Shown here: positions 1 to 6,348 of the stretch, piece by piece
How positions within the stretch are numbered: position 1 is the first letter of the stretch
Layout: every line of letters starts with the position of its first letter
Assembly (NCBI GenBank): GCA_002317575.1
Contig: DCIH01000029.1
Span: 16,970-23,981, forward strand
Direction: 5' to 3'
DNA: 7,012 nt
Source: Verrucomicrobia bacterium UBA1731
Lineage (GTDB): Bacteria; Verrucomicrobiota; Kiritimatiellia; RFP12; UBA1067
Made by a program: the position numbers and the translations under genes
The notes under the pieces: generated by a model
Told to the model about the DNA's origin: nothing
What the model saw: only the letters and a program-made list of their open reading frames with translations
Database searches by the model: none

Positions 1-275
1 AGATGAGCTTCACGATCGTCTGCGAAAAGGCGACGCTCAAACTCGACGCGACGGGCTTCAATGTGTTCCTCAGGAACGGCAAGAAGGCGACGCCGAAACT
101 CGACATCAAAAACGGCCCCACGGGCTGGCACCAGGAACTTGCCTATTTCGTCGACTGCGTCCGCAAGGGCGTCAAGCCCGAAAAGTACCAGACGCTCGAC
201 TCCGTCGCGGACACGATGAAGATCGTCTTCGCCGAGGAGAAGTCCGCCACGACCCGCAAACCCGTCAAGATCTGA
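1..275 (+). CDS. Gfo/Idh/MocA family oxidoreductase, C-terminal fragment (5' end outside window)
   Basis: This is the 3' end of a gene entering from the left edge. The frame is open to base 1 and stops with TGA at 273-275. The 90 visible residues after base 3 begin with strand-like sequence (SFTIVCEKATLKLDA), as in the beta-sheet C-terminal domain of Gfo/Idh/MocA enzymes. They end with the family's usual closing helices: HQELAYFVDCVRKGVKP (about 43-59), then a Leu-Asp-Ser-Val-Ala-Asp helix and AEEKSA near residues 77-82. In this family a pattern of E-x-x-x-F-V-x-C-V-x-x-G-x-x-P followed by a helix with an Ala-Glu-x-Ser-Ala core is typical. The NAD(P)-binding Rossmann domain and the catalytic Glu-Lys-Pro motif lie outside the window, so cofactor and substrate are unknown. 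The ATG at base 3 is almost certainly internal, because 90 residues is far short of the usual 330-450. It lies 34 bases upstream of the TIM-barrel gene on the same strand, suggesting a shared transcript. Confidence 0.75.
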   Translation, partial: MSFTIVCEKATLKLDATGFNVFLRNGKKATPKLDIKNGPTGWHQELAYFVDCVRKGVKPEKYQTLDSVADTMKIVFAEEKSATTRKPVKI

Positions 276-309
276 TCCTTCACTTTCAAACTTCAACATT
301 CTACTCACC

Positions 310-1200
310 ATGTACAAAGCTCTCAACTACTGGGTGTTCGGCGGATTCGGTCCGAACAAGACGCCGTACGAATTCATCGACTTCGCGAAACGACAGGGGC
401 TCGACGGCGTCGAGCTGACCGTGGGCGACTGCCTGCCGGTCGACGTCTCCGAGGACGAATGCCGCAGAATCGCGGCCTACGCGAAGGTGAAGGGCGTCGG
501 CCTCAGGACGCTCGCCACCGGCTGCTACGGGGCGATGAATCTCGGCGCGGCGGACGAGGCCGAGCGCGCGCAGGCGATCGCCTTCACGAAGAAGTACCTC
601 CAGATCGCCGCCTGGATCGGCGCGGAGACGGTGCTCGTCATTCCCGGTTCGGCGCACGTGACATGGGATCCGTCGCGTCCCGTCGTTCCCTACAAGACGG
701 TGTGGGAGAACGCCACGAAGTCGATCCGCGAGCTGTTGCCGACGGCCGAGAAGCTCGGCGTCAACATCGCGCTCGAGAATGTCTGGATGCGCTTCCTCCT
801 GTCGCCGATGGAATGGAAGCTCTTCCTCGACCAGTTCGCGTCGGACCGCGTGGGCATGTATTTCGACATCGGCAACTGCCTGCTGTACGCGCCCGCGCAG
901 GACTATGTCGAAATCCTCGGCGCGAAGCGCATCAAGGCGGTTCACATCAAGAACTGGCGCGGGGAGGACTGCGCCGGCACGCTGCACGGCTTCGGCGATT
1001 CGCTCCTCGACGGCGAGGTCGATTTCAAAGCCGTCTTCGCGGCGTTCGCGGCGTGCGGTTACGCCGGCACGTTCACCGTCGAGATGATTCCGTTCTCGCG
1101 GCTGCCGGATCTCGTGCTGCCCGACGTCGCGCTCGCGGAGAAGTGCGTGGGCGAATTCTTCGGGATCTGCGAACGGAACGCCGCGAACGCGCAGGCGTGA
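310..1200 (+). CDS. Sugar phosphate isomerase/epimerase-like TIM-barrel protein
   Basis: A 296-residue protein with the xylose-isomerase-like TIM-barrel (AP endonuclease 2 superfamily) pattern, close to the usual 270-300 residues. Barrel-strand motifs appear in order: LDGVEL (E35), TVLVIPG (107-113), NIALENVW with E156, MYFDIGN with D186, AVHIKNW with H212 and K214, and TFTVEMIP with E258. E156, D186, H212 and E258 match the four positions that bind a divalent metal in members such as UlaE and D-tagatose/psicose 3-epimerases. Family knowledge predicts metal-dependent epimerisation or isomerisation at a carbon next to a carbonyl, though some relatives are lyases or dehydratases. No signal peptide is seen, so it is cytoplasmic. 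The start is chosen because the first barrel strand follows at once (ALNYWVFGGFG). No Shine-Dalgarno sequence precedes it; the 34-base leader is AT- and pyrimidine-rich. Its neighbours, an oxidoreductase and a rhamnosidase, suggest sugar or glycoside breakdown, but the substrate is not known. Confidence 0.85.
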   Translation: MYKALNYWVFGGFGPNKTPYEFIDFAKRQGLDGVELTVGDCLPVDVSEDECRRIAAYAKVKGVGLRTLATGCYGAMNLGAADEAERAQAIAFTKKYLQIAAWIGAETVLVIPGSAHVTWDPSRPVVPYKTVWENATKSIRELLPTAEKLGVNIALENVWMRFLLSPMEWKLFLDQFASDRVGMYFDIGNCLLYAPAQDYVEILGAKRIKAVHIKNWRGEDCAGTLHGFGDSLLDGEVDFKAVFAAFAACGYAGTFTVEMIPFSRLPDLVLPDVALAEKCVGEFFGICERNAANAQA

Positions 1201-1226
1201 TGCGGTGTCGGGCATTTGACAAGACG

Positions 1227-1232
1227 AAAGGA
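1227..1232 (+). promoter_or_regulatory. Probable ribosome binding site of the rhamnosidase gene
   Basis: AAAGGA lies 11 bases before the ATG at 1244 in the 43-base gap after the TIM-barrel gene. Spacing is slightly long but usable. It supports the ATG at 1244, which also gives a complete lipoprotein signal peptide. It contrasts with the TIM-barrel gene upstream, which has no such site. Confidence 0.5.
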
Positions 1233-1243
1233 TCGAGATTGAG

Positions 1244-3832
1244 ATGAACAAGTTGACGGCATTGTCGGTGGTGTTGGCGGCGTTTGCGTTTTCGGGATGC
1301 GATCCCGAGCCGAAGGGCGGTTCGCGCGTGGCCGCGCTGGACGCGAAGGCCTGGGCGGCCAGCGAGTGGATTTCGTTCGCCGGCGCGAAGGTCGCCGCGG
1401 GGGACGATTACTGGCGGCACCAGCGCGCGGCCGACGGCACGGCCTACTTCATGAAGAAGGCGGTCAATCCCAAGAAGATCGTGAAGGCCACGTGGATGAC
1501 GAGCGGACTCGGCGTCTACGAGGCGTACGTGAACGGCAAGCGCGTGGGCGACGACTTCCTCAAGCCCGGGTTCACGCACGTCGAAAAGACGCGCCGCAGC
1601 TTCACGTACGACGTGACGGATCTCGTGAACCGGGACGCGGGCGCGGAGAACATGTTCTCTGCCGCCGTGTCGTCCGGCTGGTGGCGCGACAAGATCGTGA
1701 ACTGGCACGGCAAGAAAAGCGCGTTCCGCGGCGTGGTCGAATTCGTCTACGCGGACGGCGCCACGGAATGGCTCGGCACCAAGGCGGGCGACTGGCTCGC
1801 CGTGGGCGAAGGGCCCGTCAAGAACGCGTCGATCTTCGAGGGCGAGGTCTACGATGCGCGCATCGCCGATCCGGCCGCGACGCCGGCGGCGTTCGCGGGC
1901 GCCCAGGCGTCCGACTGCGTGAAGAACGAAGAGTTCAAGGGCGAGGTGCTGCCCAGCGACGGCGCGGAGGTGTGCCTGCGCTGGGATCTGGCGATGAAGC
2001 CGGTCGAGGCGTACGCCTGGGCGGGCGTCGAAGGGGCGAAGGATGTCGCGAATCCGACGAACGCCGTCTACGGCACGGTGAAGAAGACGCGCGTTTTCGC
2101 CGCGGGCGAGAAGCTGTTCGTGAGCGCCGGCGAGGCGCTCGTCCTGGATTTCGGGCAGAACAGCGCCGCGGTTCCGGCGTTCCGCGCCAAGGCCGCCGAA
2201 GGCGTGACGCTCGTCATCGAACCCGCCGAGATGCTCAACGACGGAAACGGCGCGCGGGCGCGCGGCAACGACGGTCCCGAGGGTTCCGTCTACCGCGAAA
2301 ACCTGCGCATGCCGCAGACCGGGATGCGTGCGGTCTACACATTCGGCAAAGACGGCGATTTCGTCTCCTGGCATCCGTCGTTCACATTCTTCGGCTACCG
2401 CTATGTGTCGATCACGGCGACGGGAGACGTGGCGTTCGACGCCCTCGTGAGCGTGCCCGTGACGTCCATCGCGAAGGGCATGGAGATCGGCTCGATCGAG
2501 ACGGGATCGAAGGACGTGAACCGCCTGATCGCGAATGTCTACTGGGGGCAGCTCTCCAATTACCTTTCCGTGCCGACGGATTGTCCGCAGCGCAACGAGC
2601 GTCTCGGGTGGACGGCCGACACGCAGGTGTTCGTCGAGGCGGGTTCCTTCAACGCCGACACGAGCCGCTTCTTCCACAAGTGGATGCGCGATATGCGCGA
2701 CAACCAGCACGAAAAGGGCGGTTTTCCGGGCGTCGCGCCGCGGGCGCAGTACGGGAACGAGCCGATGCGCTTCGGCTGGGCGGACGCCGGCGTGATCGTG
2801 CCCTATCAGGTGTGGAAACAGTTCGGCGACCGCGCGATCATCGACGAGAACTGGGACGCCATGGCCAAGTACATCGCGCGCGTCAACGCGACGAAGTACG
2901 ATTACGAGGCGACGAAGGACGAAAACGGCGGTTACCAGTGGGGCGACTGGGTGAGCTTCGAGAAGCTTGAAAGCTGCGGCGGCAGCGCGTTCGAGAAGAT
3001 CGACGGCAAGTGGTCCGCCAAGGCCGACGCGCGCGTCTACTGGAACTATCTCGGCGCGTGCTACTGGATGTGGGACGCGCAGATGATGGCGCAGATGGCG
3101 AACGCCACGGGTCGCAACGCGTCGCCCTACGTGAAGATGGCGGCGGACGCGAAGGCGTTCCTCAAGAAGACATTCTTCAACGCGCCGGACGGCATGATCC
3201 TGCCCGTATTCCGCGACATGCAGACGCCCGCGCTCTTCGCGCTCAAGTTCGGTCTCGTTGAGGGTGACGCGAAGGCGAAGACGGTCGCCGCGCTCAAGGA
3301 GAACTTCCGCGCGCACGGCGACTGCCTGCAGACGGGCTTCCTGGGTACGTCCGTCATCATGGATGTGCTTACGGAAAACGGCATGGCGGACGTCGCCTAC
3401 ACGCTCCTCTTTCAGCACAAGAACCCGAGCTGGCTCTATTCCGTCGACCAGGGCGCGACCACGATCTGGGAGCGCTGGAACAGCTACGTGAAGAAGGACG
3501 GTTTCGGCCCCGTGGGCATGAACAGCTTCAACCACTACGCCTACGGCGCGGTGCTGGCGTGGATCTACAAGACGGCGGCCGGCATCGCCGCGAATCCGTC
3601 GGCCCCCGGGTTCAAGCTGATCCGCATGGCGCCCGTGCCCGATCGCCGTCTCGGTTTCGTGAAGGCCGAATACAAGAGCGCCGCCGGTCTCGTCAAGAGC
3701 CATTGGCGCTACGAAGGCGCGAAGTGGATCTGGGACTTCACGGTTCCCGAAGGCGCGACGGCGATGGTCCTCGTGCCGGGCGACGAGAAGTCGTCCCTGT
3801 ACGCCGCCGGCACCTACCACGTCGAACGCTGA
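1244..3832 (+). CDS. Exported lipoprotein alpha-L-rhamnosidase, GH78
   Basis: An 862-residue GH78 enzyme (predicted EC 3.2.1.40) that hydrolyses terminal alpha-L-rhamnose with inversion. Residues 1-19 are a lipoprotein signal: Lys3, a hydrophobic stretch, then FSGC with Cys19 as the lipidation site and Asp20 after it. Domains in order: an N-terminal Bac_rhamnosid_N-type beta domain (about 65-240, with GLGVYEAYVNGKRVGDD and a GWW at 145-147); a concanavalin-like beta domain (about 290-405, with LDFGQN 301-306 and FFGYRYVSI 382-390); the (alpha/alpha)6 catalytic barrel (about 410-765); and a small C-terminal beta domain (to 862). The signature DCPQRNERLGWTAD gives D446, E452 and W456, matching D630, E636 (general acid) and W640 of Streptomyces avermitilis SaRha78A. 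TTIWERW gives E743, matching the general base E895, and FNHYAYG gives H764. A458 stands where many members have Gly. All catalytic positions are intact and length is normal. The natural substrate (pectin side chain, other glycan, flavonoid or saponin rhamnoside) cannot be read from sequence. No transporter or rhamnose catabolic gene is visible beside it. Confidence 0.93.
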   Translation: MNKLTALSVVLAAFAFSGCDPEPKGGSRVAALDAKAWAASEWISFAGAKVAAGDDYWRHQRAADGTAYFMKKAVNPKKIVKATWMTSGLGVYEAYVNGKRVGDDFLKPGFTHVEKTRRSFTYDVTDLVNRDAGAENMFSAAVSSGWWRDKIVNWHGKKSAFRGVVEFVYADGATEWLGTKAGDWLAVGEGPVKNASIFEGEVYDARIADPAATPAAFAGAQASDCVKNEEFKGEVLPSDGAEVCLRWDLAMKPVEAYAWAGVEGAKDVANPTNAVYGTVKKTRVFAAGEKLFVSAGEALVLDFGQNSAAVPAFRAKAAEGVTLVIEPAEMLNDGNGARARGNDGPEGSVYRENLRMPQTGMRAVYTFGKDGDFVSWHPSFTFFGYRYVSITATGDVAFDALVSVPVTSIAKGMEIGSIETGSKDVNRLIANVYWGQLSNYLSVPTDCPQRNERLGWTADTQVFVEAGSFNADTSRFFHKWMRDMRDNQHEKGGFPGVAPRAQYGNEPMRFGWADAGVIVPYQVWKQFGDRAIIDENWDAMAKYIARVNATKYDYEATKDENGGYQWGDWVSFEKLESCGGSAFEKIDGKWSAKADARVYWNYLGACYWMWDAQMMAQMANATGRNASPYVKMAADAKAFLKKTFFNAPDGMILPVFRDMQTPALFALKFGLVEGDAKAKTVAALKENFRAHGDCLQTGFLGTSVIMDVLTENGMADVAYTLLFQHKNPSWLYSVDQGATTIWERWNSYVKKDGFGPVGMNSFNHYAYGAVLAWIYKTAAGIAANPSAPGFKLIRMAPVPDRRLGFVKAEYKSAAGLVKSHWRYEGAKWIWDFTVPEGATAMVLVPGDEKSSLYAAGTYHVER

Positions 3833-3847
3833 CGGTTTCCGCCGGCG

Positions 3848-5899
3848 TCAGCGGTGGTCCGCGCGCGCCTTGTCGATCACATGGCAGAGCCAGACGTCTT
3901 CCGGCTTGCCGTCCTTGAACGACGGCAACCGGAAGCATTTGACCTTCACGAGCTGGTAGCGGTCCTGCTCGAGGATCTTGCGGTAATTCAAGTTCTGCGG
4001 ATTCATCGGCATGAGCATGTAGACGGGCCGACCGGGATTCTGTTTGCGCGCGGCGTCGAGAACCGGCACGGGATCGCCCGCCGTGGGGAACGTCGTCGCC
4101 GTCTGGATCGGCGCCGACATGAGCAGGTCGTTTGTTCGTTCTCCCACCACCAGCGCGTTCTTCGGCACGAGCTTGGCGACGGCGGCGGCGGTTTGCGCCT
4201 TGACGTGCGTTCCCGGCGCGAGCAGTTCGCGCAGCGCCGTGGGCCAGACCGTGGCCGCGTTCAGCCCGAGCACGACAAGCAAAAACGGCAGGATGCGGCA
4301 CACGCGGGAGCCGGCGAAGTCCGAGAAGAAAAGATGGCAGGCCAGGGCGGAAACGAACATCGTCGCCAGATAACGGCCGGCGGGGTGGACGGCGGTGCCG
4401 TCCAGACAAGAGGCAGGCAAGGCGGCGAGCGCCACGCCGAAGCCAAGCAGGGCGGACGGAAACACGGGGCCGGCGGCCGGCACATTGGCGGGGACGGAGA
4501 GCGTTCCACGGCGGCGGACGCGGTTGAGCGTGGCGAACGCGGCCGAGGAGAGCAGTGCAAACACGAGCGCGTAGGGCGCCGTGAAGAACCATACGTTGTG
4601 TTTCGGCATCGGATGGAAAAGCGTGTTGTAGATGCGCGAATAGTAGGGACTTGCTTCGCTGGGCGTGTGCGACATGACAAGCGCCGCCCACGCCGCCAAA
4701 AACACGACGGTGAACGCGATGTCGGCGAGTTGTGCGAGAAGGTCGTTTCCGCGCCGTGTCGGCTGCGTTGTCTGGGGCATGGGGTCGCCCGTTCCCGCGG
4801 TGGCGAAAAGCGTCCACAGGACGGGCTGAAGCATGAGCGCCGGCAGGAAGTAGTGCGTGTAGACATTGTTCACGAGCGCGGCCGACAGGACGTAGAAGGG
4901 CACGGCGAAGAAGAACAGCGTGACGCCGTCGAAGCGTCGGCGCCAGACGCGGGCGAGGCCTGCCCACAGCGGAAACGCCGTCATCATCACGGCGGTCGCG
5001 CCGAGCGCCACGCATCCGGGATCGCGCGGGAAGGCCGAAACCGCTTTGAAATGCGCCGAAAGCGGGAATAGGGGCGGAATCATCGGATTGAACGTGGTCG
5101 TTCGGCGAAGCAGTTCCGAAACGGAAACGCCGGCCGCCGCGGCGTCCGGCAGCAGCAGCAGTCGCACGAACAGGTGGCCGACGAGCCACGCGCCCGCGAA
5201 GAGCCCCGCGAACAACGCCGCATCTTTCCATTTTGCGTTCGTCTTCGGCGTCTGCATGACGCCGGCGAACACGATCGGCAGGAGAAGCCACACGCTGGGT
5301 TTCACGAAGGCGATGGCGGCGGCGCAGACGGCCGCGCCGGCGAGGCGCGCCACGGTTCGTCCGCCGGCGAGCACATAGGCGAGCACCGTTAGGGAAGCGA
5401 CCAGCACGTCGTTGGCGGCGACGCGTTCGTAGGCAATGACGGTGGGAACGAGCGAAAAGAGCGCGCACAGGACGAAGGCCGTGCGGGCGCGCGTGCGGTG
5501 CGCGGCGTGGAAATAGAGCGCGGACCACGCGGCGAAGTTGATCGCCACGAAGGGCAACCGCCACGCCCAGGCGGAAAGCCCGAAGAAGACGTGTCCCAGA
5601 TAGGCCAGAAGATGCGTGAGCGCGGAATGGCCGAATGTGAACGCTTCGGGACCGATCGCCGAGATGAACGCGCCCCACAGGTATTTCGCCTTGCCGCCAT
5701 AGAGGTAGTAACCCTCGTCCGTGGCGTTGAACCCGTATTCCCAGAGAAAGGAAATGCCGCCGTCAGACGACAGCCACGGCAGGCGCAAGGCGGCCCAGAG
5801 GATGGCGAAAAGAAGATAACCGAGAAAAAGGCGCGCCGCGCTTTTTGGCGGCGCGCGAAGCGGCGAGGGCGCCGCTTCTCCTGTTTGGGTCGAGGACAT
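3848..5899 (-). CDS. GT-C fold (GT39-like) polytopic membrane glycosyltransferase
   Basis: A 683-residue integral membrane protein resembling the dolichyl-phosphate-mannose mannosyltransferase/ArnT superfamily, which moves a sugar from a polyprenyl-phosphate donor on the outer face of the cytoplasmic membrane. Residues 1-22 are a short Ala/Pro-rich cytoplasmic tail. The first membrane segment is about 24-44, followed by the outer loop with ATDEGYYLY, where D61-E62 fit the catalytic acidic motif of the superfamily. Further support is YERVAANDVLVASL (R159, D164) and YTHYFLPAL (about 347-355). I count roughly 14 hydrophobic segments up to residue 553. The last 125 residues are soluble and probably periplasmic. 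Acceptor and donor are unknown. The start is ambiguous: bases 5902-5897 read GTGATG, so GTG at 5902 (4-base overlap with the ACT gene) or ATG at 5899 (1-base overlap, TGATG) would both couple it to the upstream stop; ATG is preferred. No Shine-Dalgarno is seen, so reinitiation is likely. A terminator-like double hairpin lies in codons 8-25. Confidence 0.82.
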   Translation of the reverse strand: MSSTQTGEAAPSPLRAPPKSAARLFLGYLLFAILWAALRLPWLSSDGGISFLWEYGFNATDEGYYLYGGKAKYLWGAFISAIGPEAFTFGHSALTHLLAYLGHVFFGLSAWAWRLPFVAINFAAWSALYFHAAHRTRARTAFVLCALFSLVPTVIAYERVAANDVLVASLTVLAYVLAGGRTVARLAGAAVCAAAIAFVKPSVWLLLPIVFAGVMQTPKTNAKWKDAALFAGLFAGAWLVGHLFVRLLLLPDAAAAGVSVSELLRRTTTFNPMIPPLFPLSAHFKAVSAFPRDPGCVALGATAVMMTAFPLWAGLARVWRRRFDGVTLFFFAVPFYVLSAALVNNVYTHYFLPALMLQPVLWTLFATAGTGDPMPQTTQPTRRGNDLLAQLADIAFTVVFLAAWAALVMSHTPSEASPYYSRIYNTLFHPMPKHNVWFFTAPYALVFALLSSAAFATLNRVRRRGTLSVPANVPAAGPVFPSALLGFGVALAALPASCLDGTAVHPAGRYLATMFVSALACHLFFSDFAGSRVCRILPFLLVVLGLNAATVWPTALRELLAPGTHVKAQTAAAVAKLVPKNALVVGERTNDLLMSAPIQTATTFPTAGDPVPVLDAARKQNPGRPVYMLMPMNPQNLNYRKILEQDRYQLVKVKCFRLPSFKDGKPEDVWLCHVIDKARADHR
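5825..5856 (-). terminator. Terminator-like stem-loop with T tract inside the glycosyltransferase 5' coding region
   Basis: On the - strand a perfect 9-bp stem, GCGCGCCGC (5856-5848) and GCGGCGCGC (5839-5831), encloses the 8-base loop CAAAAAGC and is followed by C and then five T residues (5829-5825). That is the layout of an intrinsic terminator. It lies 44-75 bases into the glycosyltransferase gene and encodes part of its N-terminal tail and the start of its first membrane segment. No in-frame start downstream keeps that segment intact, so this is not simply the end of the ACT gene's transcript. Whether it terminates transcription is inference; GC-rich Ala/Pro/Arg codons favour such palindromes by chance. 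Confidence 0.4.
5857..5878 (-). repeat. Perfect 9-bp inverted repeat with tetraloop, abutting the terminator-like hairpin
   Basis: On the - strand GAAGCGGCG (5878-5870), loop CCCT, and CGCCGCTTC (5865-5857) form a perfect 9-bp stem that ends exactly where the next hairpin begins. It starts at base 22 of the glycosyltransferase coding sequence. Its arms share GCGGCG/CGCCGC cores with the next hairpin. The 5' arm of this hairpin could therefore pair with the 5' arm of the other, or the two 3' arms with each other, giving mutually exclusive folds. Confidence 0.45.
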
Positions 5900-6336
5900 C
5901 ACTTGGCCGATTCTTCGATCTGGCGTTCGTTCAGGGTGAGCACGCCGGCGGCTTCGAGCACCTTGGCGGCCTTGGCGTTGTCATCGAACCGGAACACGAG
6001 CACGGCCTTTTCGCCGTGGTGGAACGCGAAGGCGTAGGAATACTCGATGTTCACGCCGGCCGAGTCGAGCAGCTCCATGATCTCCGCCATGCCGCCGGGA
6101 CGATCCGGCACGGTGACGGCGAGGACTTCGCGCACGTTCACCACGTGGCCCGCGGCCGTGAGGGCCTGGCGGGCCTTTTCGTGGTCGGAGACGATCATGC
6201 GCACGATGCCGAAGTCCGCGGTGTCCGCGAGGGACAAGGTCACGATCGACACGTTCGCCTGCGAGAGGGTGCGGCAGATCTCCGACAGGTGCTTCGGCCG
6301 GTTTTCGAGGAAAATGCTGATCTGGTTGATGTTCAT
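5899..6336 (-). CDS. Tandem ACT-domain protein
   Basis: A 145-residue cytoplasmic protein made of two ACT domains with little else. The first spans about 3-66 (ISIFLENRPKHLSEICRTL, then SIVTLSLADTADFGIVRMIV) and the second about 71-132 (LAVTVPDRPGGMAEIMELL, then AGVNIEYSYAF and AVLVFRF). Both show the beta-alpha-beta-beta-alpha-beta layout, and the RPGGMAEI and AGVNI segments mark the usual ligand-binding loop. In the first domain the loop glycine is replaced (ANVSI). ACT domains commonly bind amino acids and control nearby metabolic enzymes. Stand-alone tandem ACT proteins of this size are known beside phenylacetate-CoA ligase genes, as here. The gene starts 10 bases after the ligase stop, with GAGG overlapping that stop, and its own TGA overlaps the glycosyltransferase start, so all three are probably cotranscribed and coupled. 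An effector such as an aromatic amino acid is inference from context only. Confidence 0.87.
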   Translation of the reverse strand: MNINQISIFLENRPKHLSEICRTLSQANVSIVTLSLADTADFGIVRMIVSDHEKARQALTAAGHVVNVREVLAVTVPDRPGGMAEIMELLDSAGVNIEYSYAFAFHHGEKAVLVFRFDDNAKAAKVLEAAGVLTLNERQIEESAK

Positions 6337-6344
6337 TTCCGTCG

Positions 6345-6348
6345 CCTC
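6345..6348 (-). promoter_or_regulatory. Ribosome binding site of the ACT gene, overlapping the ligase stop codon
   Basis: On the - strand the ligase stop TGA (6349-6347) runs into GG, giving GAGG at 6348-6345. This is followed by an 8-base spacer and the ATG at 6336. The overlap of stop codon and Shine-Dalgarno supports this start and suggests translational coupling between ligase and ACT protein. Confidence 0.6.

Noticed and set aside
1216..1244. TTGACA at 1216-1221 before the rhamnosidase gene, resembling a -35 box.
   Set aside because: At 17-bp spacing the -10 position would read TTGAGA at 1239-1244, which is a poor match and overlaps the start codon. An internal promoter is not supported.
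2249..2262. GCGCGCGGGCGCGC near-palindrome inside the rhamnosidase gene.
   Set aside because: Simple GC run encoding Ala-Arg residues with a two-base loop; expected in this base composition and not placed at a regulatory position.
1073..3820. A 915-codon open frame on the - strand lying antisense to almost the whole rhamnosidase gene.
   Set aside because: Its translation is Arg/His/Val/Glu-rich with no recognisable domain, as expected for the complement of a GC-rich gene with G/C third positions. The + strand has all GH78 domains and catalytic residues.
3839..3857. Possible hairpin CCGCC / GGTGG (with one G-U pair) at the convergent junction.
   Set aside because: Only five pairs with a 9-base loop and no T tract on either side; too weak to call a terminator.
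3854..5071. A 405-codon + strand open frame opposite the glycosyltransferase, and a 646-codon - strand frame (3738-5678) shifted against it.
   Set aside because: Both give low-complexity Arg/Gly/Ala-rich products without domains. The frame 3848-5899 has coherent membrane segments and GT-C motifs.
5150..5164. Short AGC/CAG triplet run on the + strand in the glycosyltransferase gene.
   Set aside because: It encodes a run of four Leu in a membrane segment and has only about four repeat units, so it is not evidence of a contingency locus.
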